A program made the position numbers and the translations under genes. A stretch of 64,000 nucleotides of DNA from Euptelea pleiosperma (Eukaryota > Streptophyta > Magnoliopsida > Ranunculales > Eupteleaceae), in NCBI GenBank assembly GCA_035048495.1, contig CM068545.1, positions 14,157,702 to 14,221,701 of the forward strand, given 5' to 3'. The notes under the pieces were generated by a model. That model had not been told where the DNA came from. It ran no database searches and saw only the letters and a program-made list of their open reading frames with translations. Shown here piece by piece: positions 34,374 through 45,300 of the stretch. Positions within the stretch are counted from its first letter, which is position 1, and each line of letters opens with the position of its first letter.

Positions 34374-34874
34374 GGGCCTGTTGGTACATGAGAAAAAGAG
34401 TTCCGACGGCGAATATTTAGCCAGGCGAATATTATCTTGGCTAAATATTTGCTCAGAGCAATATTTAACAATGTTTGGTACGTGTATGAGCTAGCTCACT
34501 TCAGCTTCCTTAATTTTCTTTCAATTTGAGTGGGTCCCACATATCAAAGTAAGTCAAAAATAGGTTGGGCGAGTGTGAGAACCACATATTATGTCAAAGA
34601 ATAAAAAAAAAATCATTTTTATATATTAAAAAATTAATTTTTATTGAAAATAGTGATTTTCCAGTGAGAAAATAAAAATTTCTCACCAAGGCATAATCGG
34701 CGTGAAAATATTTTCACAGGGGGGGGTGATCAAATGTTTTCCCGCCGCGGAGGGCAAATATAAGGGCCCGGCTAAATATTTGCCGAGGGCGAGTGGCTGC
34801 CAAACGCAGCCGGGCGAATATTTGCTCGGCCAAATATTTTATTTGCCCGTCGCGGAGCGTTACCAAACAGGCCC
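34374..34874. mobile_element. Tourist-like (PIF/Harbinger) MITE, copy 1, TTA target duplication
   Basis: The ends are GGGCCTGTTGGTAC and TACCAAACAGGCCC, flanked by TTA on both sides (34371-34373, 34875-34877). Nearly the same sequence, including GGCGAATATT repeats and a G-run, occurs at 56727-57242. No coding capacity. Confidence 0.85.
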
Positions 34875-34877
34875 TTA

Positions 34878-36712
34878 CTGTTAATTCTGACGTGTTTCTA
34901 GGTTCTAGCAATACCAGTTTCCATGTCTCGTTAGATTTTTGTTATTTTTGATAATTTTTTTTTATTTTTGCTTATTTTCATGTTCTACATTAAATAGGTT
35001 GTAAGCCGAAAGGTAGAGTTATTTTTTATTGAAAGAATTTCGTGAATCACTTCTTTTGAGAGTTCCTCTTAGCCTGGTAGATTGGATATTGACATTAGTT
35101 GTATCTTTTCATTGTTTTATGTTGCATCATGCCAACACTAGAAGCTTTCGAGCCTTGCCCAGATTAGGTTAGACTCGGGTCATGCCTACTAACTCGTGGA
35201 CTTCAAGTCATGCCTTGAAGCTCCTTAAAATAATGCACTTCTGGGTCTACCCCTGACTCAGTCCTCCCATCCCAAATCAATGTTAATTCAGTGTTGCACC
35301 TACAAGTTCAGACTTTGCTAGGGTGCATTTTGTCCCAAGTGGCCCTTGATTGGCATGGACGTAACTTCTCAGGTCCAGGGCAAAGCTCAAGTTGATTCGA
35401 TCAGCCTAACCCAAACTCGGGCCTCACGATGTCCCTCGTTTTTTTTATAAGTAAAAAATATATTAAACACCAAGCCAAAAATAAAACAAGAGGATGGGGA
35501 GGCCTCTGAGCAAGGAAGAGTAAAATGAAAGAAAATGTTACAAAGAACTAATCTCCCTTCTCCATCAAAGCTTCCCACATAAACACAAAAGCCTTGAAGA
35601 GATGACCGCCGAAAAGGATTTTACTCCCGAAAACCTTCCCTTTAAGATCTTGACAAGGATCATAAAAGTTGGCTTTGCCTTGGTAAGATAAGGTACACTT
35701 GACTTACCAAACATGACTTTTAAAAGTTTATTAGGTCCAACAACAATTTCTTTGTCACGAGCTTTCTTATGTGCAGTATATAGTCTTAGACTTTCTATAA
35801 GATTTGGGTCTTCTTTAGGCCCAAGCCCAAACTAAATAGGACAGTTGAACTAGCCTAGGTCAGCCTAGCTCACAAATCTCTTATAGCTAGACCCACATGC
35901 CCAACTCAATTCGGACCCGTATGGAAGCCCAAAACTGAACCAGGAAAGGAGAGCTTCCCCTACTCGATAAGCTTGTGCCATTCTTAAGTTCCTTGAACTC
36001 GAGTCATCGTTTGAACCTTCAAATCGACCTGAAACTCATTTCATGCTTTTGTTGAATGTTTGCAGCACCAATTGCATTTTGATATTCTGTGGGTTTGGAG
36101 CAAAATCCCGAGATTTCAGTTTTATGAGGCCAAATTAAATGTGGCCCCATGACTTAATAACAATGGCGACATGATAAGTGACATATGATTGGGATCCTAG
36201 TTGTTGGCTTGGAGAGGCACTGATCGATGTGTTGCTGTCCCGTGAACTAACGATTCGGATTCACCTCGGCTATGTCATTAGTGTCCTTAAATATGCGTTA
36301 CATCGACAAGTTTACCATATGCATCAACATGCGTATCCCCGACAACTCATATAATCATCCCGACAACCGCAAATGTAGAGGCTTATCCAAAAAAAAAAAA
36401 AAAAGAAGCTCTTACAATGGTGTGCTTTTTTCCTTGTTTTCCATTATATTGTTCAAAATTTCCTTACTGAATTTAATAATGCATTAGGTAATTTTTTTAT
36501 TGAAAACGAAGTATAGCGGCCATGAATAATACTTTATATCTGCAGTTATTGAATAACAGTCGATAACGACCGTTAGATTTAAGACCATTATTAGGTGAAT
36601 AATGTGAAACTGATTATAACACTGTTGTTGTTTAAATTTTACAATGTCAATTATTTGAAAAAAAACAAAGGGGGTATTAAATGAACATGAAATCGAGTTT
36701 AACTGGTTTCAA
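34878..36712. other. Intergenic stretch, possible LINE tail
   Basis: On the minus strand 35387-35580 reads into TACTTATAAAAAAAACG-like sequence with a short hydrophobic frame, which recalls the 3' end of plant LINE elements. The evidence is weak. The rest is AT-rich with GGGCTTGGGC-type motifs. No gene seen. Confidence 0.35.
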
Positions 36713-37575
36713 CCATGGTTTAAAAAATGGCCGTTATAACGGACTCAGATCTGCTCTGTTATGTTATGTACCGTTTTAACACTTATAAAATAATGGCCGC
36801 TATTTTCATGACAACGACCGTTACTTTCTGAACAAAATTTGTTAAAAAAATCCGTTATAAATTTTACGGAAAATTTCTTAAATTTTTTTTTTAAATGTAT
36901 TTACAAAAACAAAAAAAAAAAACTTTCTGACAATTACAAAAAAAAAAAAACTAAACGCCGTTTGAAAGGGCGTCTCTCTCTAACAAAAATTTAAGCTGAA
37001 TTTTTATGCTCACAGAGGAGTAAAACTTCTGTCACAATACTGAGCCACGTGGTACACTCTTAGTGGATGCTGACTGTATGGATGTTTGGCCAGCGCCTCG
37101 GTGGACCTGCAAACCAAAAAATCAGCCCGATTACTAATTTACAACCTTTGGATCTTTACACTCAAAATAATTCTCAAATTCATACGGTTAAAATCAACCC
37201 ATGAAAAAAAAAAAAAAAATCAACCCATGAAAATAACTTCAATCCAACGCTTACAAACCATTGATCATGTTTATTTTTGGTGTGTAGGTCCGTCTAGTGA
37301 TTGGCCAAACATCCAAACGGTCAGCGTCCACTAAAAGTGTGCCACGTGGCTCAGTAAAGGGCGTCTTTCAGGCGTTTGTCAGCCTTTTTCAGCTTTAATT
37401 TTGTCACGGAGAGACACCCTTTCAAACGTGGTTTAGTTACCTTTTTTTGTAAATGTCAAAGGTTTTTTTGTATTTGAAAGTACATTTAACTATTTTTTCC
37501 TTTAAGAAAATTTTCGTATAATGGTAACTCCCTCCTGTCCATTATACCATTATAACGTCCCCTTTTAAACCTTGG
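36713..37575. mobile_element. Family D element enlarged by two nested palindromes
   Basis: The outer ends are CCATGGTTTAAAAAATGG and CCCTTTTAAACCTTGG, with TTTCAA directly outside both. Inside, an inverted repeat at 36950-37437 (ACTAAAC... GTTTAGT, with GTTTGAAAGGGCGTCT/AGACACCCTTTCAAAC arms) encloses the family A copy at 37019-37356. That makes three concentric palindromes. Confidence 0.65.
37019..37356. mobile_element. Family A palindrome, full copy, innermost of a triple nest
   Basis: It begins AGTAAAACTTCTGTCAC and carries GAGCCACGTGGTACACTC (CACGTG at 37046-37051). The middle has a poly(A) insertion between duplicated AATCAACCCATGAAAA segments. It ends GTGCCACGTGGCTCAG (CACGTG at 37343-37348). 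Confidence 0.75.
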
Positions 37576-37595
37576 TTTCAACCAAGGTTTTTCAA

Positions 37596-38031
37596 CCAAG
37601 GTTTAAAGGAGGCCGTTTTAACAGTTAAATGGACTGGGGGCGTTACCATTTAAATGGATTGAAACGCTCAGGGGCAAAAATAGAAAAAATGGAATTTAAC
37701 GGAATTAAACGGATTTTAACTGTTTTAACGATTTTGACGGAAAAAATGGTGCTGAAATTCAAATTTTGAAATTTGAAAATAAAAAAAAAATGAAATTTAA
37801 CGGATTTTAACGGAAATAAACAGATTTAACGGCCGTTTTTTTCACAAAATTTTCCAGAATTAAACGGTCGTTTAAACGATTTTAACGGACGTTAAAACAA
37901 AAAAACGGCCGTTTTTTTCAAAACTGATAAAACATGTTTAAACAGTTTTAACGGAAACGGGCTTGGGCCGTTAAAACTGTTTAAACGGCCGTTAAAACCG
38001 TTTAAACGGACGGCCGTTTTTAAAACCATGG
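37596..38031. mobile_element. Family D element, simple copy, dense AACGG/CCGTT arrays
   Basis: The ends are CCAAGGTTTAAAGGAGG and TTTTTAAAACCATGG, again with TTTCAA outside each end. The body is made largely of TTTTAACGG, GTTTAAACGG and GGCCGTTTT words on both strands. Non-coding. Confidence 0.65.
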
Positions 38032-38586
38032 TTTCAACTTTCAACTTGCCTGGTGCCTGATCACGTGTTGTCCGGCTCTCATAGGTGCTCAACCGAATTT
38101 TTTTCGAATAAAGCCGAGTCCAAGTTATAACCAAAGAGAAGTTGATGTTCACCTTGCAGCAGCACTTGTTCCAAGTTACCAAGCAGCTCCCAACAAATTT
38201 ATTTTCAAGACATTACCCCCAAAAAAAAAAAAAAAAAAAAAAAAATGATTATTTTGAAGACAAATTTGTAATGAGAAATCTAAGGTGTATCACAATACCT
38301 TCAAATTAGTTGAATTATCATAAAACGACAAAGATCTGAAAGAAGATGATAGTGGTATGGTAGCGGGCCCCACCTAAATCTTGTCATTTTTCTCAAGATT
38401 CCCAAACATAAGTGTATAGTCTAATACATACTAACATAACCCATAGTCTTTGATTTTGAAAATTTTCAAATTTCCCCGGCGGAATCAACACAAAAACGAA
38501 TTAATTAAAAACAAAACCATAGAATCGCCGGCGAGTGGTTAAAAAAATGGAGAAATGTAAATAAAAGTAAAAGAAAAAGGAGGAGA
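38032..38586. other. Intergenic stretch, no gene recognised
   Basis: Contains a run of about 25 A (38221-38245) and otherwise unique-looking AT-rich DNA. No supported gene. Confidence 0.45.
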
Positions 38587-38915
38587 ACTTTGACGACCGA
38601 ACACATTATGAGCCACATGTCATACTATTAGAGAACACTGACCGTATGGATGTTCGGCCCATCCCTAGGTGGACCTACTTAACAAAAACACCCTGATTAG
38701 TGATTTACAACCTTTCGATATTTGTACCCGAAATAATGCTAAAATTCCACGGTTAAGATCAATCCATCAAAACGACTCCAATCCCACGCTTAGATATTAC
38801 TAATCAGGCTATTGTTTTGGTCAGTAGGTCCAACTAGGTTTGGGCCAAACATCCATACGGTTAGAGATCACTAAGAGTGTACCACGTGGCTCATACTGCG
38901 GCCCGTCATCAAAGT
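38587..38915. mobile_element. Family A palindrome just upstream of MOR1
   Basis: The ends are ACTTTGACGAC and GTCATCAAAGT. The arms carry GGATGTTCGGCCCATCCC and the core AAGATCAATCCATCAAAACG. The right arm has CACGTG at 38883-38888, about 440 bases before the MOR1 start codon. The left G-box position reads CCACATGT. Confidence 0.75.
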
Positions 38916-39269
38916 CGGTCATCAAGAAAAGCCCTTCTTACAAGTACGCTGTCCTCCGCTCCTCCCACTCTCTCTCTCTCTCTCAAACTCAAAACGGGAC
39001 CCTCTTAGACCTAACAAAGCAAATATTTACAAATGATACAATTATAATAAAATCACATAGCGTACAATCCAAATTACCCCTCAAATTTTCTCTCTCTTCA
39101 CCATTAGGGGAGAGAAGTATAGAGATATCTTAGAGGCACCCCTCTCTTCTCGTTTTGTTATTTTGGGCTCTAGGCCTTGCCGGCGGAGAAAGAAGAACGA
39201 AACGAGTCTCTCTGTCTCTGTTTCGTCTTGTTGTTCCTCTCTCTGTAGATAGGAAAGCTTGAGAAGTAG

Positions 39270-39271
<2 letters not shown>

Positions 39272-39319
<48 letters not shown>
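39272..39319 (+). repeat. (AG)24 microsatellite in the MOR1 5' leader
   Basis: An uninterrupted AG run of 48 bases ends four bases before the MOR1 ATG at 39324. A shorter CT run lies at 38969-38984. GA/CT tracts in plant 5' leaders are known binding targets of BPC (GAGA-binding) factors. Any such role here is inference. Confidence 0.9.
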
Positions 39320-39323
<4 letters not shown>

Positions 39324-39324
<1 letters not shown>

Positions 39325-42300
39325 TGTCTGAAGATGAGAAATTGTTAAAAGAGGCGAAGAAACTACCATGGGAAGATCGTTTATTACACAAAAACTGGAA
39401 GGTCAGGAACGATGCCAACATCGACCTTTCCGCCTTCTGTGATTCCATTACCGATCCCAAGGATCCCCGCCTCAGAGAATTCGGTGAGTCCGTCTTTCAT
39501 TTCTAGGGCACAGATCCACTCTGCTATCGATTGCGTTTTGATCTAATCGATCTGTTTATCTGTAATGTGTAATGGTACATTGTCTGATGAGTTGTAGAGT
39601 TTTGAATATTTGACGGATCGGATTAGAAAGCTACCTTTGTTTTTGTGTATAGATCTCAGCTTCTGGTTTGTTTTATTCTGACCAGGTCCGCTTTTTAGAA
39701 AGACAGTTGCGGATTCGAACGCTCCTGTTCAGGAGAAAGCTCTAGACGCCTTAATTGCGTTCTTACGAGCTGCCGATGCTGATGTCGGAAGGTAAAATGC
39801 TCTTCCGAAATGTTGCATTTTGTTGGATCTCACGTACCTATCTCTGTGTGTTTGTGTGTGTGTTGCATGCATTTTGTTTAATTTCGGTTCGGTATGCTCT
39901 CATCTCTAACACAGGTATGGGAAAGAAGTATGTGATGCTATTGTGGCCAAGTGCCTCACTGGTCGTCCGAAGACAGTGGAGAAGTCTCAGGCTGTGTTTC
40001 TTCTTTGGGTGGAATTGGAGGCCACCGATGTCTTTCTGGTAAGCATTCTCGCTAACAATGCATTTCCTGTGGAAAATTTTGGTGACCTCATATTGCCAAT
40101 AATGCATTGTGCTATAAGTTAATGCTTATGAAATAAGATGGTATTTTTTATTTTTATTTTTTTGGATACATTTGTACTCCTTAACTTCATATTCAATTGT
40201 TACTTTAATTTAGGAGGGGCACGTCGGCATCTATGGGTGAAATCTGGTGACTTAGAAGATCCATGCCACAAATTGTCCTTTTGCTAGTGAATCACATCTA
40301 TGCCAAGTTTCTGTCACATTTAACTGTCAATTCTGTTGTACGTGTTGGAGTATCTATTGTTTTGGGACATCAGACCTTGTGAATCCATATTGGTACACAT
40401 TAGAAGTCAAGTCCACTGTTTTTTGCCTGAAGATGATTCCTAGGCCCATAAATCCTAATATGAATTTCTTTGCAAAAGCTTACTTGTACAAGTAGCCATA
40501 ATAAAATTATACTCCTAGTTTTACAAAATGGTTCTATCCATTGTTTGCAATCTTTTGTATGAAACCATATCTAGCTGTGCAACATGTAGAATGATATGCA
40601 AACAACAATGAGAACCCCGATCATTCAAGGGTTATAGAGAAACTTGGTTAAAACCTCTTCCAAGGGTTTATAGAGAAACACCTAGAGGTTCGTCGAGAAA
40701 CTAAAAGCTTAAAGCAATACTCAATTACTCAAAATAATCTCCCTTACAATGTTCTTATAACAACTATTTTAGGAGTGTAAAATTCTAAAAGCTAATTTAG
40801 AGACTAAGAAATTAACCGCTCTATATATAATAACTCAATCTAACTCCTTGAATGACTAAAATACCTCTAAATGATATTACTAAATTAATTTCCAGACTTC
40901 TAATGCCGTTTTGAGGCCCCAAACTCTAGAATCTTGCCAGAATACTGGAGATAGTTCTCGTAGATTTTGGAAAGATCTATTCCATTGCATCTCATGGTTT
41001 TCTATTTTGCTATTTGTGCAAAACGTTATGCTTCTTAGAAGCTGACTGTCTTAGGGTTTGGTGGAATTTGAAAATCCAAGACCTCTTTTCATAGCATATG
41101 TTTGTTGTGGCTTTTTTTATTTTTTTAGCACTCAAATTTGGATGGCCTTTATTGTGGGTTGCATCACTTGCTAGACCATAAGCCCTTTCAAAGGGTGATG
41201 GTTTTGTTATAAGATGGTCTTGATTATTAGGTTAATACTTCCATAAAGCTCAATAAGTCGTAACTTCTGCAATCTACTCCCTTTTGTCTCTAGCTACCAA
41301 CAAGATCAATCCTGGAGTAGCAATGAAGTTGAAAAAATTAAAGCTCAAGAAAGTTTTGATCATTCTTTATAATTAAGTCTAAATCCTCCATGTAACGGTT
41401 ATGGCACCCCACATGTAGAGTTGGTCTACATGGTATTATATCATAAACCTAAACGAAACCATTGGTTGTGGAACATGATTAGAACCAAATCAAACATTAG
41501 ATAGGATGATAGTAGCTTTTGGAACCCAATTATCTCAATAAGGATTTGTGAAATTTGGGTGAATTCTTATGGATAAAAAATCTGCTCTATTCAATTGAAC
41601 TTTTAGAACAAATTAGGTGTTTTAAAACCATGATTTTGGACACACAACCCCCAAAGAAAAGAGATGATATAAAGGCCTGTCAAAAGATCATGTTCGTGTC
41701 CCTTTCTTCTCTTTTCCAGCTCATCTTATTTGGATAACTATAATTGCTTTGAGATTTCTTCCAACTTGGCTCTCATGAGAGTATGTTTGGACATCGATCT
41801 CCTAGTTTGTTTTCGGCTACCTCCTACCCTTTCCTTTGAGAGGTAGGTTTTGCCTCTTCGGGGGCTCTACTCCTTGCTTTACTCTTTTATTTAGATTGTC
41901 TCTCCTATGCTTTGGGTCATTAAGTACCACATTCTCCACTTTTTGTAGTGCTTAACTTCCATTACCCCCTTTAGGGGTGCCTTTAATCCTTGACATGACT
42001 ATTGTTAGTGTACTTGGGGATAAACACTCTTCCTTGAGGTTTTATTATTGACCATTCTATTTAGCTTGCTTCATAGATGAGATTTCAACCTCTACCTCTC
42101 CTACAACGAGACTTAAAACACTGGTTTATCTGTCTTTCTTTCTCCTTGTTTGCTTTTTAGGCCTTCATTCTCACCTATTGTCTAGCTTAGTCACTTTTAG
42201 AGTTGGCTGGGGAGTTGATTCTCTAGTTTGTTGAATCCTTGGATCAAGCTTAGGTTTCCTTTTCTACCATTGAGTAGGATATTCAACTTGGCCTTTTGGA

Positions 42301-45300
42301 TCTAAGTTCATGTCAAGATGCATCATCTCATGCATTGAAGACTTACTAAGTTCATGTCAACATGCATCATCTCATGCTTTTTAGGCCTTCATTCTCACCT
42401 ATTGCTGGAAATGGAGCCATCCCTTATAAGCTTCACCATTGGATGTCGTGCCTATCTTTCAATCCGTGTTCCTTCCATTCCTTAGCTGATCATCCTTAGA
42501 CAAAGAGCTCTCATCAATGGACTAAGAGAAGACGGCTTGGGCCAATGGGTCGGAGGAGGCATTGTATAAAAACAAGATAATTGTGGATCCCAAGATGGCA
42601 TTTATTTAATTGATTCCTCTAGTCTTTGTTAGATCGACAATACTTTATGTCATTGTTTGAATATTGGGCTTGGTACTATTTGAGGCACCTTTTTTACATG
42701 CTTTTCATCATTGAAATAGACTTAATTGGTAAAGAAAAAATAATTGTTGTTGTTAATCCACATATGATCAGATGAGTCGAATACTTTCTTAGTTGAAGCA
42801 ATTGACAACCAAAGGTGCTTGTTCTAGTTATATGTTGGGAAAGGTTTAAAATATTGTTTTGTCTCATTGTCTTGGTAAGTTGACGGGACGAGACGTATTG
42901 ACCGAGACGAAATGAAACGGAATGAGACAATGGAAAAAATAGTGTCTTTCTTGATAAGATTAAACCATTTCTAATGCATAATTGGGTTACAAACTTGTTT
43001 TTAGCATTTGCGTGTTATAAAAGACAAATATAACATGAAAATAAGCTTTAAACCAGTTTTGGTACTTTAATTTGGATTTTGGCACGCCCCAATGCATCGT
43101 CTCGGTACACTACTGGAACGAGACATCTCTTTCAAGACAAAACAAAACTGTGAACTATGACGTTGGGTGATCTTGTCTCTTGGTCTTGTTCCCAATTGTA
43201 CTTCACTTTGTCACCATTAACTCCCATCCATGATTCCACCTTTTACTTCACAAGTGCTATGCTATTTTATGATTTTTGTCTATTGGGAGTCTCCAAATGT
43301 TTGAACTTTAACCAACACATTTTGTTAAGCTCCTTTTGCAAAGGATGTTTCTTTTTCTCTCTCACTCTTTGATTTATTTGCGAACCATTGTGTTACCTCC
43401 CTCTATTGCTTTGTTCAAATGAGATATCCTAAACATTTTCACTTCTAAAAAAGGTTTGACAATGACAAGTTGGTGTGTATTGGATTGCTCTTAGTTTCTA
43501 TAGTTGGCTAAATTTCAATTCATTGATCGTCAGATTCATATGGTATTGTTTTGAAGGTTGGCTTGTGAGTTTTTGTACCAAATAATGTCTTGTCATGGTG
43601 TTCCACTAAAGCTCGTTGAGTTGACTCAAAACTTGGCTGAGTTGACATGATTTGACTGATTGTACAGTTAACTTGTCTAGATTCTCAAATACTAGTTGAC
43701 TCAACTTGCCTCAACTTAATTGAGCCTTTTAACACTAGAAGTTTCTTTGCTTGGCTTAAGGTTTAAAAGTTCAAAATCCCTTCCATCGTAACAGGACCTG
43801 AGATTTTGACTATGCTGATGTCCAATGGCGACTTTCCTCATCTCTCTCTCTCTCGCTTTGTACCCCCTTGCATCTTTCTTTGGTTCTATCACCTGATAGG
43901 AATCTTTCACCTTCACCACCACTTTCTCGCTGGTTCAACTTCCAAGACTCCAAGTGCTATTATATTAGGAAGCTCTTTATTTCAAGAAACAAACGTTAGG
44001 GAAACAAAGTACTCAAAATGAAGTAGTATGAGATGAGAAACACGGGATAGTCCAAGACTCCAAGTGCTGTTATATAAGAATACTACAAAACTGCACCTCT
44101 CAAATGGTGCACCTTCTTATCAATCTTGTAGGATACCTAGACAAGAGTTTGTTTGATCAAGTGTTCTTAATCATCCATCCAACAAATAAAATTTTGGGAA
44201 TTTTTGACATACCCCCCATGTTATCTTTGAAATTTGACATACCCCCCTACATTTTGAAAAAAGCTGACATAACCCCCTTATGACTTGGTCTACTATCATT
44301 TGACTAGTGTTGACCCGAGTTGACCACTAAATATTTTTATTAAACGGTGAAAATGCCCTTGTCTTCAACCTTAGAACCAGTGTTTGGGTTTAACCCAAAC
44401 CCCAAATTAAATGGCTGTTTTGGGCCAAAATGACAGAGAACATCATTGAAACAAAAAATAAAAAGATCCCAACACTTGAATGAAAAATGCGTTTGCACTA
44501 GCTCCGTCTCCTATCATAGCTCCTCCGCCCCCGACCATCACAAACGGTGAGCATATGATCCTGGAATATATCATAATAACAGATACAAATATTTTGGTTC
44601 TTAGATTCAAAATCTAATACCCAAAACAGATCGATTTCAGTTTTGATTTCAATTAGTCCTAATAAGTACGGGGATCATTAGCATTCCAAGATGAAAATCA
44701 AGGGCTCTGCCATAAGATGGTTTGTTGTGGGGATGGAAATAGGATTTTGCTCTTTTGAATCGCTGAGTCATGCAAAAAACCTCGGGAAAACTCAGCTGGT
44801 CAGATTTACCAAGTCATCCAAGTTTTTGACTAGTTGGGCCTGAAAATTATTCAATTAAGCTTTAACCTAATCATCCATAGCCCCAAAAATATTCGTAACT
44901 CAGGCATAGGTTGCACATGTGGCACACATGATAAACGATTTAGGAATTTCCACGACCTCTCAACTTGTACAGATTCAACAATTCTAGCCACCCTCACCCC
45001 GTGTTTTAGTTCATGGAGAAGCATTTAGAAGCCTTTTGATAAATTTCGTTCTTTTGGGTTTTGGCCCAAACCCTTGTTCCAAAGGTTGAAGACAAGGGCA
45101 TTTTTGCCCTTTAATAAAATATTTAGTGGTCAACTCGGGTCAACACTGGTCAAATGACAGTAGACCAAGTCATAGGGGGGGTATGTCAGATTTTTCAAAA
45201 TGTAGGGTGTGTGTGTGTGTGTGTGTGTCAAATTTCAAAGATAACATGGGGGTATGTCAAAAATTCCCTAAAGTTTTATAGGTTATATCTCTTGTTACTT

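Noticed and set aside
35387..35578. LINE 3' end on the minus strand
   Set aside because: Only a weak resemblance to plant LINE tails. No reverse transcriptase domain or target duplication was found, so it is only mentioned as a possibility.
38221..38245. Poly(A) run as a retrogene or SINE tail
   Set aside because: No processed gene or SINE promoter boxes were found upstream; it is treated as a simple repeat.
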